Positions 24,375-38,500 of a stretch of DNA of 64,000 bases are shown here, piece by piece. The notes beneath the pieces were generated by a model, which ran no database searches, was not told where the DNA came from, and saw nothing but the letters and a program-made list of their open reading frames with translations. The position numbers and the translations under genes were made by a program. The stretch spans positions 10,121,001-10,185,000 of the forward strand of contig NC_062240.1 in NCBI RefSeq assembly GCF_905475465.1. The letters run 5' to 3'. This DNA comes from Pieris napi. Taxonomy: Eukaryota; Arthropoda; Insecta; Lepidoptera; Pieridae. Each line of letters opens with the position of its first letter. Positions within the stretch are counted from its first letter, which is position 1.

Positions 24375-25117
24375 CTATACCTTTTAAATAGGTCTTTTAT
24401 TTTTTTAAATCCCCATACCTCTTCTGCTCATTTTAGCACTAAAAGAATTAAGGTTTAAAAAAAGAAAACATACATTTTAACTATTATTTATATTGGATCT
24501 TTAAATACACAATATAAGATTACATAGATGAGATAATGATCTTAATAGAATAATTATAAGGTATATTAGTTTATAATTTAAAATACATTTTATGAATAGA
24601 TACAAATTATTTACAAATGTTACAAGATTTCCAGGTTTTTAAATTCCTTGAATCAGTCTTTCCTTCCATATTTTTTCTTTGGTTTACATTATAATTGTTG
24701 TTGATTTTTTATATAGATTAAGATTCCACGTAACTCAGAATGCTATGCCTATACTGTCATTTTTAAGATATAAAATTTCCTTTTAATTAATACAATTTCT
24801 GAACTACATTATGCAACAAATATTCACTTGCGTTCATTGCTTACGTTCTTTTAGAATTCATGGCTAACGAAGGTTTCTTGATAGAAATACTTTTGACTTT
24901 ATAGTAGAAAATGTTTTTATGAGAAGCTTTTTTAGTTTTATAAAATGTGGCTTTTCGTAATGGCATTCTATACCTACAAATTGAAAGCCACTCTTCTTTT
25001 ACTAGAAATAGGACCAAGGACCTCCGCCTATACGCTATGTGACTGAACCAAAAAGCCACATATGAGGTAAACCACCTAGAAATAGCGACAACCAAATGTA
25101 TGAACATTCAAAAGCGT

Positions 25118-28100
25118 TCATTCCCATTCCTTCATAACCCGATCCCAATCTTGATCTGCAATGAATGGTTGATCAATACTGGCTATCATATGTTCTCCAC
25201 AGAGCACACATTCACTAGCCACAATGTCGTCTATCTCACTCCGAAGTACTTCACGTAAGGGTAGTCCGCTAGATGTCACTGTTGAGAGTTCAACATTTGA
25301 CAAGACTGCTAGTTGTCGTTGGAGATCCGTTAATTTGTTGCGACGCGCGGGGGCTGCGTAAGAAAACAAAACACCAATATTTATTATGTTTTTTTAGACC
25401 AAGGAGCAATGACGTTTTCTATTTTAACTACAATATACAAGAATGGAAGTTAATAAAAATAAATTTATTAAAATAGCTCTATATAGATTTTATTTCATAC
25501 CAGGAAATATAATATCCCTCCATATCTGCTTGTGAGATGGAGTTAAAGGATAAGATTCAGAAACGTAACTTAGCGTGACATGACTCATGTCAAAATCCAA
25601 TAAATTTCTGACGTCCAAAAGTTAGACTAGCGCTAAATCTGACCTTAAGCGCCTTTCAAATGTAGCTCCACATTTCGCTCTGTCTAATTGGACCCTGAAT
25701 CGTATTTGTATGAATTTAAAAAAAAGTAACATACCAAGTATGGGCTGCGCTTGCGCAAGAAGACAATCCGTATGGAAACGATGAGCGCACGGGAATAGAT
25801 AGAAAGGCCGCAACAACAACGCGATGTCACACACGCAGCATACGTCTGTCACCGAGACTAGTACGCTACGATTACGGAACGATTGTATTTCATTGCGAAC
25901 CTGGGAAAGTAAATTGGCGATCAAGATATATTTTTAAAACTTTAGAGATTTCTAGAACCAAAATTAATCGTTAAAGTTTTAGATTGTACAATGCCATCTT
26001 TTGATGTCATAATACAATTCACGCTTAACACGCTTCTTGAACACTGACAGAATTTCTGGGTTACAATTTAATTAAACGATATTTTCTTAATAAATTACGA
26101 AGTTCTATTGTCTATTCTACTGTCTATTAAGAACTTTCTTCTAGAGGACAAGGAGGATGTTTCCTATATTAAATTTAATGGTACATAATACGAAAAATAA
26201 TAAACATATTACATTAAAGACGATAAAGTTTCTAATAAAAAACGATGTCGTGCGAAAAACAGCTTTGAATCAAAATATAAATAGGCAACTTTGTATCGAT
26301 ATACTGACGATTTAAAGTATACCTATACCTATGTATATATAATTAAATATGGAGAATTTAAAAAGAACTTTATACAACTTACACATTCTGCGGATTTCGT
26401 GGCATCCTCCATTTCAATCTTCAACTCCTCTATTTGATTATTGTATTCCTAAAATGTATATCAATTTTATTAAATTGAGTCTAGTACTAATAGTGATTGT
26501 AAAATTTTATTAACACAAGTTATGTAAACTAACATTAGTTAAGTTACACATACATATATATTTTAGTAAATAAGTAGAAACGTAAAAAATATTAAGCAAT
26601 CATCGCACACTTGAAGCCAAAATAACCGGCCAGATTTTTTTGTGGTGGGGAAAATTTCGCGTATATAATTTTAATAGGAAGAAGATTACCTACTGCGCAT
26701 ATAAGAATTATTAAACAACACTTACAACAACTTATTAAAGCATTTTCAACATACCTCTAAAGACTGGCAGATAGGTTCACTAAAGTGATCAATGGTGGTG
26801 ACGTCGCTGAAGAACGGAAGTATATCCTCAATCTTGATAAGAGAACATTCTTCTAACAATTGCATCGCCTCTTTTATATCCTGGTTCTTTGTTATTATGT
26901 GTTCAGCTGCAAGTGTATTTAAAAATTTATATTTTAGTGACAATTTACCAGACAATTCAAGTAATAGGCTTGCGTGGTAAAAAATTAATATGGGATAGCC
27001 AAAAATACTTGAAGTTATGAATTTTTTTTTTTTAAAGACAATTCACACCAATTGACCGAGTCCCATGCTAAGCTGGTGAAGCTGGTGTTATGGGCACTAG
27101 GCAACGGATATACATTCATATTATAGATAGATAGACATACAAATACATATTTAAACACCCAAGACCTAAGCACAACACCAAATGCTCATCACATCGATGT
27201 TCGTCTCAGCCGGGGATCAAACCCGGGACCCATGGATTCGCAGTCAGGGGTACTTACCACTAGACCAATGAGTCGTCAATATTAGTGAAAATTTAATTAT
27301 ACTCATTTCTTTCGACACAAACAATTTATTGGAGAATAAGTTTTTCACTTTATCTAATGAGTAAAGGAAAGTTATTAAAGATAACGTACGAAACTTCTGG
27401 ATCAAATTGTAGATAAAATATCTGTTTAAGAAGCTTGTGACAAAAAGTGTAACTAAAGTATGGACCCCAAATAATTTGGTAAGATATAAGTCTCCAAGTC
27501 TCCAAAAAATCTTGTTTAATTAAAATAAACTTTTTAATATTACACTTTTGTTTTGCCTAAAATGTTAACATATTTGTATTGATTATAATCAACACAGAAA
27601 TATCAAAATCGGTCCAACCAAAGGAAAGTTTAGAATAAAAATGGTACAAAGATAAAATAGAATAACAAGTATCGGTTTTGAGACTTACCCACACTAAGCC
27701 ACAATCTCTTCTGCAAGCTAACATCTTCCGGCATCGCAGCCACAGACTTAGCGAGAGATATATCAACCTGTAGAGACAATTCTAGCGCGGCCTCCCAGAG
27801 TCCTAGCAGAGCTGATAAAGTGACACACGCCTCTGATAAACCGTTCTCACGACACAGACTGAAATCGTATGACATATTATTTTAAATATTTTGTGGGGGC
27901 TTTTTCCCCTAAATTTATGGGGAATCAAGATGTCCTGAGGGGTTTTAGGTGGATTTTTAATGGGTACTTATAAAAGTAATTTTTTTTCTAAAGAAACGCA
28001 CTATTTTATACAACTTATATTAAGCCTAGAAACGCAACCAATAAGCTAACCTAAATATTTAAAACTTCAAGTGATTATAAGTGAAACATCATACATAGAA

Positions 28101-31100
28101 ATTTAATACTATTTTATAATACGTATGTCTTTTTGTTGTATATTTGAAATTACTTCTCAAACCAAGCATAAAACAAAAACTTCAGAAGTTTTTAAATCAA
28201 TCTTTAGAGGGGGGTATTTGAAGTTAGTTCTAGGAGGAACACTCTGTAGCTGTTGGCATGTATCTATTTGAGGTCGCAACCTCTTTTTTATGTTTACAAC
28301 TGTACATAGTCATTATAATTTGGCAGTAATCCACTTTTATCTTATACGAAAAAATTAAAGGTTTTTTTTTGTGAATAAGGGAAATATCGTGTAGCAAAAA
28401 GGTATTATATCAGTTCACATAACCTCCACAACGGTTCTCTCTCCTCACTGATCATCTACATATATCTTACAAACTCAAAAAACGTTGCTTTTTATAATTG
28501 AGCTACCGTTAAGAATGTTCTTTACATAAGAATACTGTAAAAAAATATATACGTACCGTAATGCGTAATGCACGTCATAATTCACCATAGTGATATCCCG
28601 TCCCTGTCGTGACAAATACCGCATCAAAGCGGGTTTATCCGTTTCAACGTATAACGTGAATAGATAATTATGTATTGCTTTATCCTTCACGTTGAAATTC
28701 TGCAACATAAATTCTAGATATCGTGTTATCTCCGATGCGTGCTTGTCATCATTTTCACAGGATAAAAACGCGGGAAGCAATTTAGATGGACTTAACTTAG
28801 CTCCTTGCGAAATCAGCGCATTCACTGTCTCTGTTGGAGTCTCTTCCATTAATACTGGTGCAAATTGATAAAATAACTCGGGTTTCTTCAAAGATTGCAG
28901 CATATTCAACGCCTCCTGATAGGACTTCTTATAAATATGTTGAGCGACTACATTTTCGTAATCCTCATTAATAACCGTCAGTTTTATAAGATTCTGTTTG
29001 TCCCCATATGAGGACATTAGGTCATACACAACTGATTTTACATGTTGCATACATTGTACCACTTTTGGTTGAAGAAGAAACACCTCTAAATCACTCTGAA
29101 ATTGATGGTATTCTTGAGAATTATCTTTCCCCGAGCGTCTCAAAGACGCTAGCTGTGATACATACAATTCAGTCATCCAAATCACAATCATAGAGATTAG
29201 TGTCTTATCGTCGTCAGTTAAGGCATCTAATCGTTTGCTCAGATATACTTTTAAAGCATTAATCTGATTAACTTCTAGAAATTTGAGGCATATTGTTTCA
29301 AAACTACTTTGAGTTTCCGCAAAGATCTCTGCGCTCTTTTCATAGTCACCCTTTGCGAATAGCAAGTCCGCTTGTTTGACGTTTATGATGTCTATGTAAG
29401 CTGGGTTATTCTGGCAATACAGCTTAGCGAGATCAAACTGTTCTTTATCGGAATAAATTCGCCAGACATTTCTATCTTCTCTATTAACCTTATATCTAAA
29501 CACGGCTTTGTCGGTAACGGCCCAAATGGTACGTCTAACAGAATCTTTGACAATGTTTTTTAGCTTTCCGTGTACTTCTGAGTTATACCGATCTTCATAG
29601 ACAAGCTCCTGATTGAGAAGAGACACACTCTTAACTCCATCAGAGTACATGACTAAAGCATGAAATTCGGTTAATACAAATGATAAGGGAGTTGATTCTT
29701 TTCCATCGCCTTTATCAGTAGGATAATTGATAAGTTCACCTTGTGTAAATAGAGAATTAGAGTTTTGTTGAGATGAAGGATCCAGCTGTGCGGAAAAAAA
29801 TATTCCTTGAAAAACTATTTTACATAAACTATACACAGAGATAACTTGGCCACAGATATATTATTTATTACTAAATGCATTGGTAATTTATTATAAGTTA
29901 AACAACAAATTATAAAGTCGTATCCGTAATTTTAAAAAGTTAATTATTAAGCTATTGCATAGCTTCTATCGTGGGTATCCAGGGTGAAGACCGAATCCAG
30001 AAATTACGTAACGAAAAAAATCTTGCGCGTTAGAGCGGGAAAATACTACATAAATAAATAATTATACATAATTGCATAAGTTGAAAAAAAATATGATGCA
30101 ATAGCTTTACCGCGGCAGTCCCCGAGTGGACCCCTTTTTTTTTTGTTGGTTTAAACTTTAAATGGTCAGTAATGCATATATTATAGTTTAAAATATTACC
30201 TGTCCATAAAATATTCCTGGTTCTGTAAGCCATGCAAAAGTTTTAGGTTCATTGCTTTTATCAAAATAAAACTGTAGCTTGGAATACTTCAATGTGGATG
30301 GAATTTCTTGAAAACCAGTTTCCGGAGTTGTCAGATAAGAGTGGAAAATGGATTGAAGGGATGGTTTATCATCAGAGATCATAGCATGGCCTATAAACTG
30401 ATAGAGTCGAGTTGGTGTGGTAACAAAAATAAAGTATTTGCTTGTATTGTTCACTCTATGAAATTGTATACCAGTAATTGGTGTATCAGTTCCTTTGCCA
30501 ATGTCAAAAATCTGTAAAAAAATATTTATGATCACTTAGATTAATTGTGAAAAAAAAGTAACCCATGGGATGAAAAAGACACATTTGTATCAGTGTGATC
30601 TACCTTCTGTGTCTTCCATCCCAAAATAATCATTTCACAAAATGTTTGAATAGACACACAAATAAATAAATATAGACAAATTAAAACGATAAATTTAAAC
30701 AAAATTAAATTACTTTTCTATTATTTTATAAATTTATAAAAATCTGTAAGTATATCTTTTACCAAACCATCAATCTCCTTTCCTCCATACAGTGGTAAAT
30801 AATTAGGTAGCTTGGAAAAAATAACCAATAATTAGTGGCATAAATATATTTCATTAATAGCATTGGGTTTTATTAATTTAAATATTTTATAAAATAAGCT
30901 ATTATATTATATGCATATCAAGACAAATATAAATTATTGTAATAATCAAAAATTACTTGTTGTGTATTATAAAACTATAATACATATTATATACTATTTT
31001 TTTTAGCTTTCATTAGATATTTTTAGATCTCATTATTCAATAATTACTCATACTCATAATTATGGCTCATTTATTTTTTTAAAGCTATGTAAATATATAA

Positions 31101-31946
31101 ATAAGGATATTATAAATATGTACCTGTCTCCAATATTGCTGGCTAACAGTAAACATTTTATCATTGTCAGCTTCTAGCTCCATCTCCAGTATGTGTCCTT
31201 GAGATGTACCAAGTAATATTGGCCCTGTAGTTGATGTAGATCTATTCTCATAATTCCAACCAACTTCTGTTACTTCATAGTTCCTTGATTTACTTACAGA
31301 CTTCAATTTAGTACTATTGCGATGAAGATAAACCAATTCTGGGCTACCATCTTTATTTCTAGCTGCAAAGGCTAGTAGTAAGTGGTAACCCAGTGGATCA
31401 AGAAATATTGCAGTTAATTTTGAATTTGGTTGAATAATCTTTGTGTATTGGATTTCTGAAACAAGTTAAATACTTATTGATTACTAAATTACTAAGTTAT
31501 TACTAAATTTTGTAAAGCTGTTATGAGATGGGGATGCAAAGAGAAAGCTGGCAACAGATACATAAATTATAATTTTCTTAAGCGTCTTAAGAAGACTCAA
31601 GAATTTAGGAGTTCAAATAGAACGAAAACCATATATAAAAAAATATTATTAGGCAAAGTAAAATTATGGCAAAATGGTAAAGTCTACCTTCTTGTTGATC
31701 AGGCATCTTTAAATCCATCCTAAACAATTTTCCATTAGCCATAGCTAAAACTAAATAGTCACTTGCAACTGCTACATGAGTAATCAAATCTGAAGGATTA
31801 AAATTCATCCTCTGTTTGGAAAAAAGGGGTGTATTATCTTCTAGCTGCATATTGATGTAACCCGATGAAGTCATTTGCTCAGAAGCTGGAACTACTTTTT
31901 GAGATACTTGAGATGCCTGCTCGTATTGGTCAAAAATCGATGTCAT
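25118..31946 (-). CDS. dor: Vps18 / deep orange, CORVET-HOPS core subunit with C-terminal RING
   Basis: Nine exons on -: 31946-31688, 31455-31124, 30511-30200, 29785-28557, 27858-27689, 26906-26755, 26448-26383, 25900-25735, 25353-25118. Every junction is GT/AG and in frame, and the sum is 973 residues, the usual size of Vps18. The N-terminal half is the beta-propeller (FLDPLGYHLLLAFAARNKDG; TSQGHILEMELE). The middle is alpha-solenoid with the clathrin-heavy-chain-like repeat (LGLWEAALELSLQVDISLAK; IKIEDILPFFSDVTTIDHF). The C-terminus holds the RING: CCVCDIALLLRPFYLFPCAH then RFHTDC near residues 860-880, and CVLCGEHM near 944. Vps18 scaffolds the class C core that tethers endosomes and lysosomes; the Drosophila orthologue is deep orange. 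It is convergent with Samui/starvin and divergent from the acyl-CoA dehydrogenase. Confidence 0.95.
27022..27277 (-). mobile_element. tRNA-headed SINE, family A, in vps18 intron 5
   Basis: On - the head reads GACGACTCATTGGTCTAGTG and contains the B-box core GGTTTGATCCC. The body has CATCGATGTGATGAGCATTT and ends with an A tail (T tract 27022-27033 on +). Two more copies of the family lie at 35523-35770 and 57793-58056. Confidence 0.85.
27885..28275. repeat. Dispersed repeat copy 1 (GAATCAAGATGTCCTGAGGG family), in vps18 intron 4
   Basis: GAATCAAGATGTCCTGAGGG, then ATTAAGCCTAGAA and CAACCAATA further on, recur in the same order at about 40540-40907. Identity is moderate. No TIR, tRNA-like box or ORF was seen, so the class is unknown. 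Confidence 0.55.
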
Positions 31947-32534
31947 ACTTGTTAATGTGATGTATTGGGATTATGATTATATTACAAATTTAAACGTATA
32001 GAAAAACAATAAATTCAATAGTAGATATTTTTTTAAATAAACAACAGGTTTTCGGATTTTGGACTGATAAAGTTTGAAGTGAAGTGTCATTTCAAAGATT
32101 CAATTTAATGTTATTTGTCAACTTCAGATGGGATATTTGAGTTAACTTGGCCAGCAACCATCAATGATCAAAGTCAAAATTTGTTGTTCCTGAACGTCTA
32201 ATTTGTATTTATTAATTTGAAAACATACGATTTTTTGAGTTGTGCGTAGTTTTTTAGTGCATATTATTTCATTGTTTTATTTTCTGAATTAACTACATGT
32301 TGCATAATAAATGGCTAGGCCAAGAGCATAAAGATATTATTTTATATGAAAATATCAACAAAACATTACAATATCTGTAAAAAATGTAAATGCAAGTAGA
32401 TTTCATTTGTAAATTCGGCTTGCCCTTGAATAATATTATCAGTAGTAATACGATAGTATTCAGTTATTCAGAATTGTTAAGCAGTTCAACGGTGACTGTA
32501 AAGCGAGCAGTACGTACATAAATAAGTTAGTGAG
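31947..32534. promoter_or_regulatory. Shared divergent promoter region of vps18 and the acyl-CoA dehydrogenase
   Basis: The 588 bp between the two start codons must hold both 5'UTRs and promoters. It is AT-rich, and no clear TATA/initiator pair was found on either strand. A bidirectional housekeeping-type promoter is inferred from geometry only. Confidence 0.5.
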
Positions 32535-35500
32535 ATGGCTACAACTGCATTAATCAAATCAACTAAGGCCAGTATGTGTTATTTTTTTGAAAATTATATT
32601 ATATTAGTATTTTTTTTAATAATAATAACTATTTATTATGTCATTTCTGGAGTACATTTGAAGTAATTATGTAAGAGAGAAATATAAGATAAGAATAAAG
32701 TTTAAGGGGGTTGTTTGTTAATCAAATCGATATTAGTCAACTGTATTATATTAAACTTATTAAATAATGCCAGTTATCATTAAATAACTGGCATTGTGGG
32801 TATGAAAGATTTAATTTTTCTTGCTATTAGTATATCTGTATGTGCTTAAAATCCAATTAAGTAGAAATAATTACTGTGGTATTGATGTCTTGTTATGTCA
32901 AAGTAAAACTGTTCTTATTATTATATTTTAGTTAAATTTTCTTTGTTTTAGTTAAATTGGTCAGTTGCACCAAGAAACTAGCAGTCAGATATTTTACTAC
33001 TCAGCTAACAGAACAGCAATTAGACATTCAGAAGACAGTTAGAAACTTTACTAATGAGCAACTTAAACCATATGCAGCTAAATTAGATAGAGAGGGAAGA
33101 TATCCTTTCAAAGAGGTAACTTATTATTTATTTTCTGTATTTCAAAACAACTTGCATATTATGTTTAATATTAGTTTTAATGACATAATACTTTCCATAC
33201 ATTAATCTTATTTGTCAATGATATCAATATTAAATAATAATATTTACAATATTCACACTCCACAAGTGATAATGACAATGTCTTAATGGTATTCATAAAC
33301 TTTTTAAGATGTTTTAAATGTTCTGTAAATATAATAATTCAGTTAAGTGCAAGGCAACAGGTAAAAGCTGTCCTACCTTGAGCTGCAATCACATCAATGT
33401 TTAAGGATTATTTTTAATTTAACTTTTTTGATTTAACCTTAGCTTAGAAAACTAGTTTTGTTTGCTTAAGATATGATGTAATGGATGGTAAGTGTTATAT
33501 TGATTGAAATAATATTGGTATGTTATTACTGTTGATATTTATATCTAAATAAAATGTTATTAGTTTATCTCATCTTTATGTTACTGATAAATAATTTTAT
33601 AGTTAGATAAAGTGTATTAAATTTTTTGATAACAGAGAGATTTCTCCTTCAATGATTTTTTTGACTATTGTAGGGTCAGCAAACTGTACCTTTATTTGCA
33701 TCTTAACTGCAATTAATATGTGGACACATGTGTGCATATTTTTCATTATTTTAAAAGGGTTTTTTTTGAATAGTTATCTAAACATTCTATTACATATTAT
33801 TATTGTAAGTTGTAGCGTCAACAGATGTAGGTGGACAGAAAATTTAAATACAATTTTTGATTTACTGTCATACATACATATGCACACAACAAATGTATAA
33901 ATATAAAATCCATGTTGTTTATCTAATTTTAAATAACTAGTACCACAAACCCACATTAAAACTGATTCCAAAAGATCTTATTTTAAATTGCATACTTAAA
34001 CTACTGAGGAAAATACAAATTGTCAACAATGCCTTGGAATGTACTAAGGTTTCGATGTTTATTTTTCGTGACTCATATTGTTCCGACCTTAAAATGGAAT
34101 TTAAAATTCTGTATTCGTAAAATAATGACTCTGTATTTTTATTTATATACGGTCCTTGAACAAAATGATATTATTTAGATAAAGAAACTGGCCGACGTTG
34201 GATTTATGGGGGCTTGTGTCGATCCAGAATATGGAGGTTTGGGATACGACTATCTTTCTTTGGCACTCGCTGTTGAAGAATTATCCCGAGGGTGTGCCAG
34301 CACGGGTATGCTTCTCTCCATACACAACTTCCTCTACGCTAATCTGGTGAACGAGAAGGGTACACCAGAACAGAAGGAAATGTTCTTAAGGAGTTTTACC
34401 CAGGGATGTATTGGTTGCTTCGCGCTAAGTGAGCCTGGTATGTTCTTGATATTAAAAAAAGGATGCGTGTAGGTACTTATGTACGCGCGGAATAAGTTAT
34501 ATTTCTTTGGCATTATTAAAAGTAGTTTATATGCAATCAGCATGCAAATAATTAATTACAATTAAATAATAAAAGACTGGAAAAGGAGTCATTATAGTCA
34601 ATAAAGTTCAGTTTACATTTGAAAAATTAAATAAATAAATATTTATTATTATTCTCTTACATTAAGTGTAACATAAATTCTATTATTATTGGAATGTTGT
34701 TTTTAAATTATGTCCAATGCCGTAGCATCTTCCGTGGGCAACTTCATACTGATAAGTTTGTGTCACGGTGCGCGCGCATCGTAAAATTTCACTCTCATCA
34801 ATTTCTATAACGCGCCTAAAGAAGTATAACTTCAAAAATAATTTTAATTTTATAAGTATGATAAGATTGAAACAAATATCTGAAGATAATCCTTTAAATG
34901 TCATGGACATGACTCATGTTTGCATCCAAAGTAAATTATCCGATTTTTATTATTCTGTTTAAATTTTCTGGGAAAGGCTTTATTTATTTAATATTGTTCT
35001 GAAGTTCATAATAATATTAACTGTATTTTAGACATACATTGGTTTTACAAATAAAATAAATTATCTTCAGATTCGTACAAATAATTGTGATTATTATTTG
35101 GGCATCAAAAAGCTATTTTATAATATCGAAATTACACAATTTTCAGACGCCGGCAGTGACGTAGCAAATATCGGTACAACAGCAACAAAAGATGGTGACC
35201 ACTGGATTATTAATGGCAAGAAAAGCTGGGTTACTTCAGCTATAGAAGGCTCAGCCACTGTTGTGTTCGCGACTTTTGACCCAGCGCTGAGACATAAAGG
35301 AATTGTTTGTGAGTGAAATTTTATCTATTAAAGAGATATAAAAATAAATTATGTATAATTATTAGGTTGTCTGGTTCTGATAATAATGCATAGTATCATT
35401 TGGAATGTGACATAATATGAAAAATGAATTCCAATTAAATTTTTAACAAAATGACTGCGAACATAATCTCGCGTTCTAATCTTGCCGATTTTAATAATCG

Positions 35501-38500
35501 CCGTGATAAAACGACGACTTTAGACGACTCATTGGTCTAGTGGTTAGTACCCCTGACTGCGAATCCATGGGTCCCGGGTTCGATCCCCGGCTGAGACGAA
35601 CATCGATGTGATGAGCATTTGGTGTTGTGCTTAGGTCTTGGGTGTTTAAATATGTATTTATATGTATGTCTATCTATAATATGTATGTTTATCCGTTGCC
35701 TAGTACCCATAACACAAGCTTCACCAGCTTAGCATGGGACTAGGTCAATTGGTGTGAATTGTCAAAAAAACATATGGGAAATCAGAAATAGGAAACGAAC
35801 AAAAAAAAACTCGATCTACTTAATTATTATTAAATATGACACGTTATTATTAGGTACATACCACACATATATAAAGACGTTGAACGAGAAAATCTACGTA
35901 TATTTTTCCAGGTTTTCTAGTTCCACTTGACTGTGAGGGTGTTTTTCGCGGTAAGAAGGAAGAGATAATGGGAGTAAGGTAAGATTTTTTATATACTATT
36001 TGTCTAATTAAACTTTCCAACTTTAATTTCTTTTACTGTCTATTAATTGTCATTTCTCATCCGATATCCAGATTGAGCAACTTTAAAATAAATTTTTCTT
36101 TAGGTTTTATAATTTATGAATAAATGTATTTGTTTTCACTTCGTGTTAGTTATGTTTATCTGTAAGTCAAATAAATCAGTTTTTTATTTTATCAGTGTGT
36201 AATCAGCTTTTGAAAATAAAATAATTATAAATTTCTTGGACAACAAAATTAATTCTAATCACAAAAATCGTCAAAATGGTTTCTGCAATTAGTTTTCAAA
36301 GAGTTACATATAAGAAATAATTTACCAAATAAATTCGCTTTATCAATGATATCTACGAGTTAGTGAATATTGTAAGGTTCACTTTTAAAGCTTAAATATT
36401 ACTATAAAAATCCATTCCATCATGATTTTCAGATAAATAAAGCGATAATTTGATAAATGTCTTTATAAGTACCATCATTGTGTCCAATTGCCTAAACGGC
36501 ATTTTATCTAATTTATCTTAATTGTTTGAAATTCTTACTTTTCCCATACACCTACATTCTTGAACTCTTTTTCTTCGCTTTACCAAAAACCTTAATTTCC
36601 GAAACGAGGGGTCCCAATAACTTAGATATCAAGCACCCCCCACAGGGCGGCAACAGCTTGCACTTTAACCCTGGAGGAGGTCCGTGTGCCGAACAGCCAC
36701 GTGGTGGGTCAACCAGGGGAAGGTTTTAAGATCGCCATGGGACAACTTGATCAAGCTAGGATTGGTATTGCTGCGCATGCTGTAGGTAGGAAATCTTTTT
36801 AATTAATCTATTTAATTAAATATATACGAGAATATTGACAGTATTCGATTAAAAAATTGTAATTGATTTTTTTTCGTTCTGTACAGGAAAACTACTTAAC
36901 AGATTTGCGATCTTTACTAAGGTTTTATTGTATTTAATTCTAATGTATGGGAAAAAGTCATACATTTCATATATTCATTATTTTCCTCTTGGTTGGTTTG
37001 TTGCACCGTTACAATACAATATCGAGTAAAATATTCTTAACACTTATTTTTATCAAAAATACGTTTAAAAAGTATGTCAAGATGATCACGTTTTAAAGTT
37101 TAAGGTTTAGTTAAAGATAAAACAATATGTTACTCTGACGTACGTCAATAACATATGGGAGTCATAAGCTCCTAACTCACCCTTAGTGATGTTTTATGTG
37201 TATTTTGTTCGGCCCTCTGTCGATACTAAAACAATTATTTAATTAAAACTTAGTGTGTTATCTTTTCATATGGCTATGGATTTTTTTTTTAAATTCAATA
37301 TAGGGTAAGGTAACCTATATTGACTTTTGAAAGTGTTTGCAGGCATATCTCAGGCAGCTTTAGATACTGCAATAAGCTATGCTAAACAGAGAGTTGCATT
37401 TGGAAAAAGTTTATCAAGACTACCCTCAGTTCAAGTAAGTATTATAAACTACCGTACTTTTATCAGAATATAGTTAAAATTAATTATTTTATATAGGCAC
37501 TAGCAGACCGGCCAAGCATTGCTGTGGCTAAGGTTTTTGTTATATTACATAGTACTAAACTATTCAAAGGAAACGGTAGGAGAACTTATGTGAAAGGTAG
37601 ATAGCTTATGTGAAACGTTGGTACTTTTAACACAGCGCCATCTGTTAGAATTGTATCAAAAAATAAAATAATATTGCGGGTATTAATTGAGACGTAAGCT
37701 ATCCTAGCTTTTAAGTTGGATCAAACTACACACGGTGTGCAAATTTGATTGATATCGGTTCGGTAGTTTAGGGAGTCCATAGCGGACAAACAACGTGACA
37801 CGTTATTTATATATATATTAAGATATACATAATTGTGTTTTATATTTAAATACGAAAACATCCTCTCTTGTAAATAAACAAAATTTTTCGTTAATCTCGT
37901 TTTCTCTTCTTTCTTTCTTTCTCTTCAAATTTTGTTCAGATACTTACGATACTAACTGACTTATAAGCATTGTTTCTTGTGTGACGTTATCCCATTTTGA
38001 CTGCAGGACCGACTAACAGAAATGTCAGTTATGGTTGAAACGTCGCGCCTTCTTACGTATCGAGCGGCGACTCAGGTTACGACAAAAAATAGTGCGATGG
38101 CAAAGTATGTGGCTGGACGAAATGCGGCCGCAGTGGCTGATCACTGCGTACAGATAATGGGAGGGAATGGATTGTCCACTAAATATAACGCTGAGAGACA
38201 TTATAGGTGAGTTATAACTTTTTTATTATTATGTAACACGAGGCAAACGGGCAGGAAGCTTACCTTATGTTACCGCCGCCCATGAACACTCACATTGCCA
38301 GAAGGCTCGCGAGTACGTTGCCGGCCTTTTAAAAATTGGTACGCTCCTTTCTTGAAGGACCCTAAGTCGAATTGCTTCGGAAATACTTCAGTGGGCAGCT
38401 GGGTCCACATAGTGGTGGTGCGCGGCAAAAAGCGGTATTTTGTATTCTGTCTTGACGTCCGATGAAACTCAACTGCAGTTATTAGTCCGAACAATTCCTC

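Noticed and set aside
26385..26448. Alternative vps18 exon 7 donor two bases earlier
   Set aside because: The donor after TGT (GTAAGT) is a better consensus and keeps phase 0 into exon 8, while the earlier GT would cause a stop.
32957..33205. ACAD start at an internal ATG in exon 2
   Set aside because: The upstream exon 32535-32571 joins in frame, supplies a start and completes a basic mitochondrial presequence. The apparent extension beyond 33115 is intron read-through.
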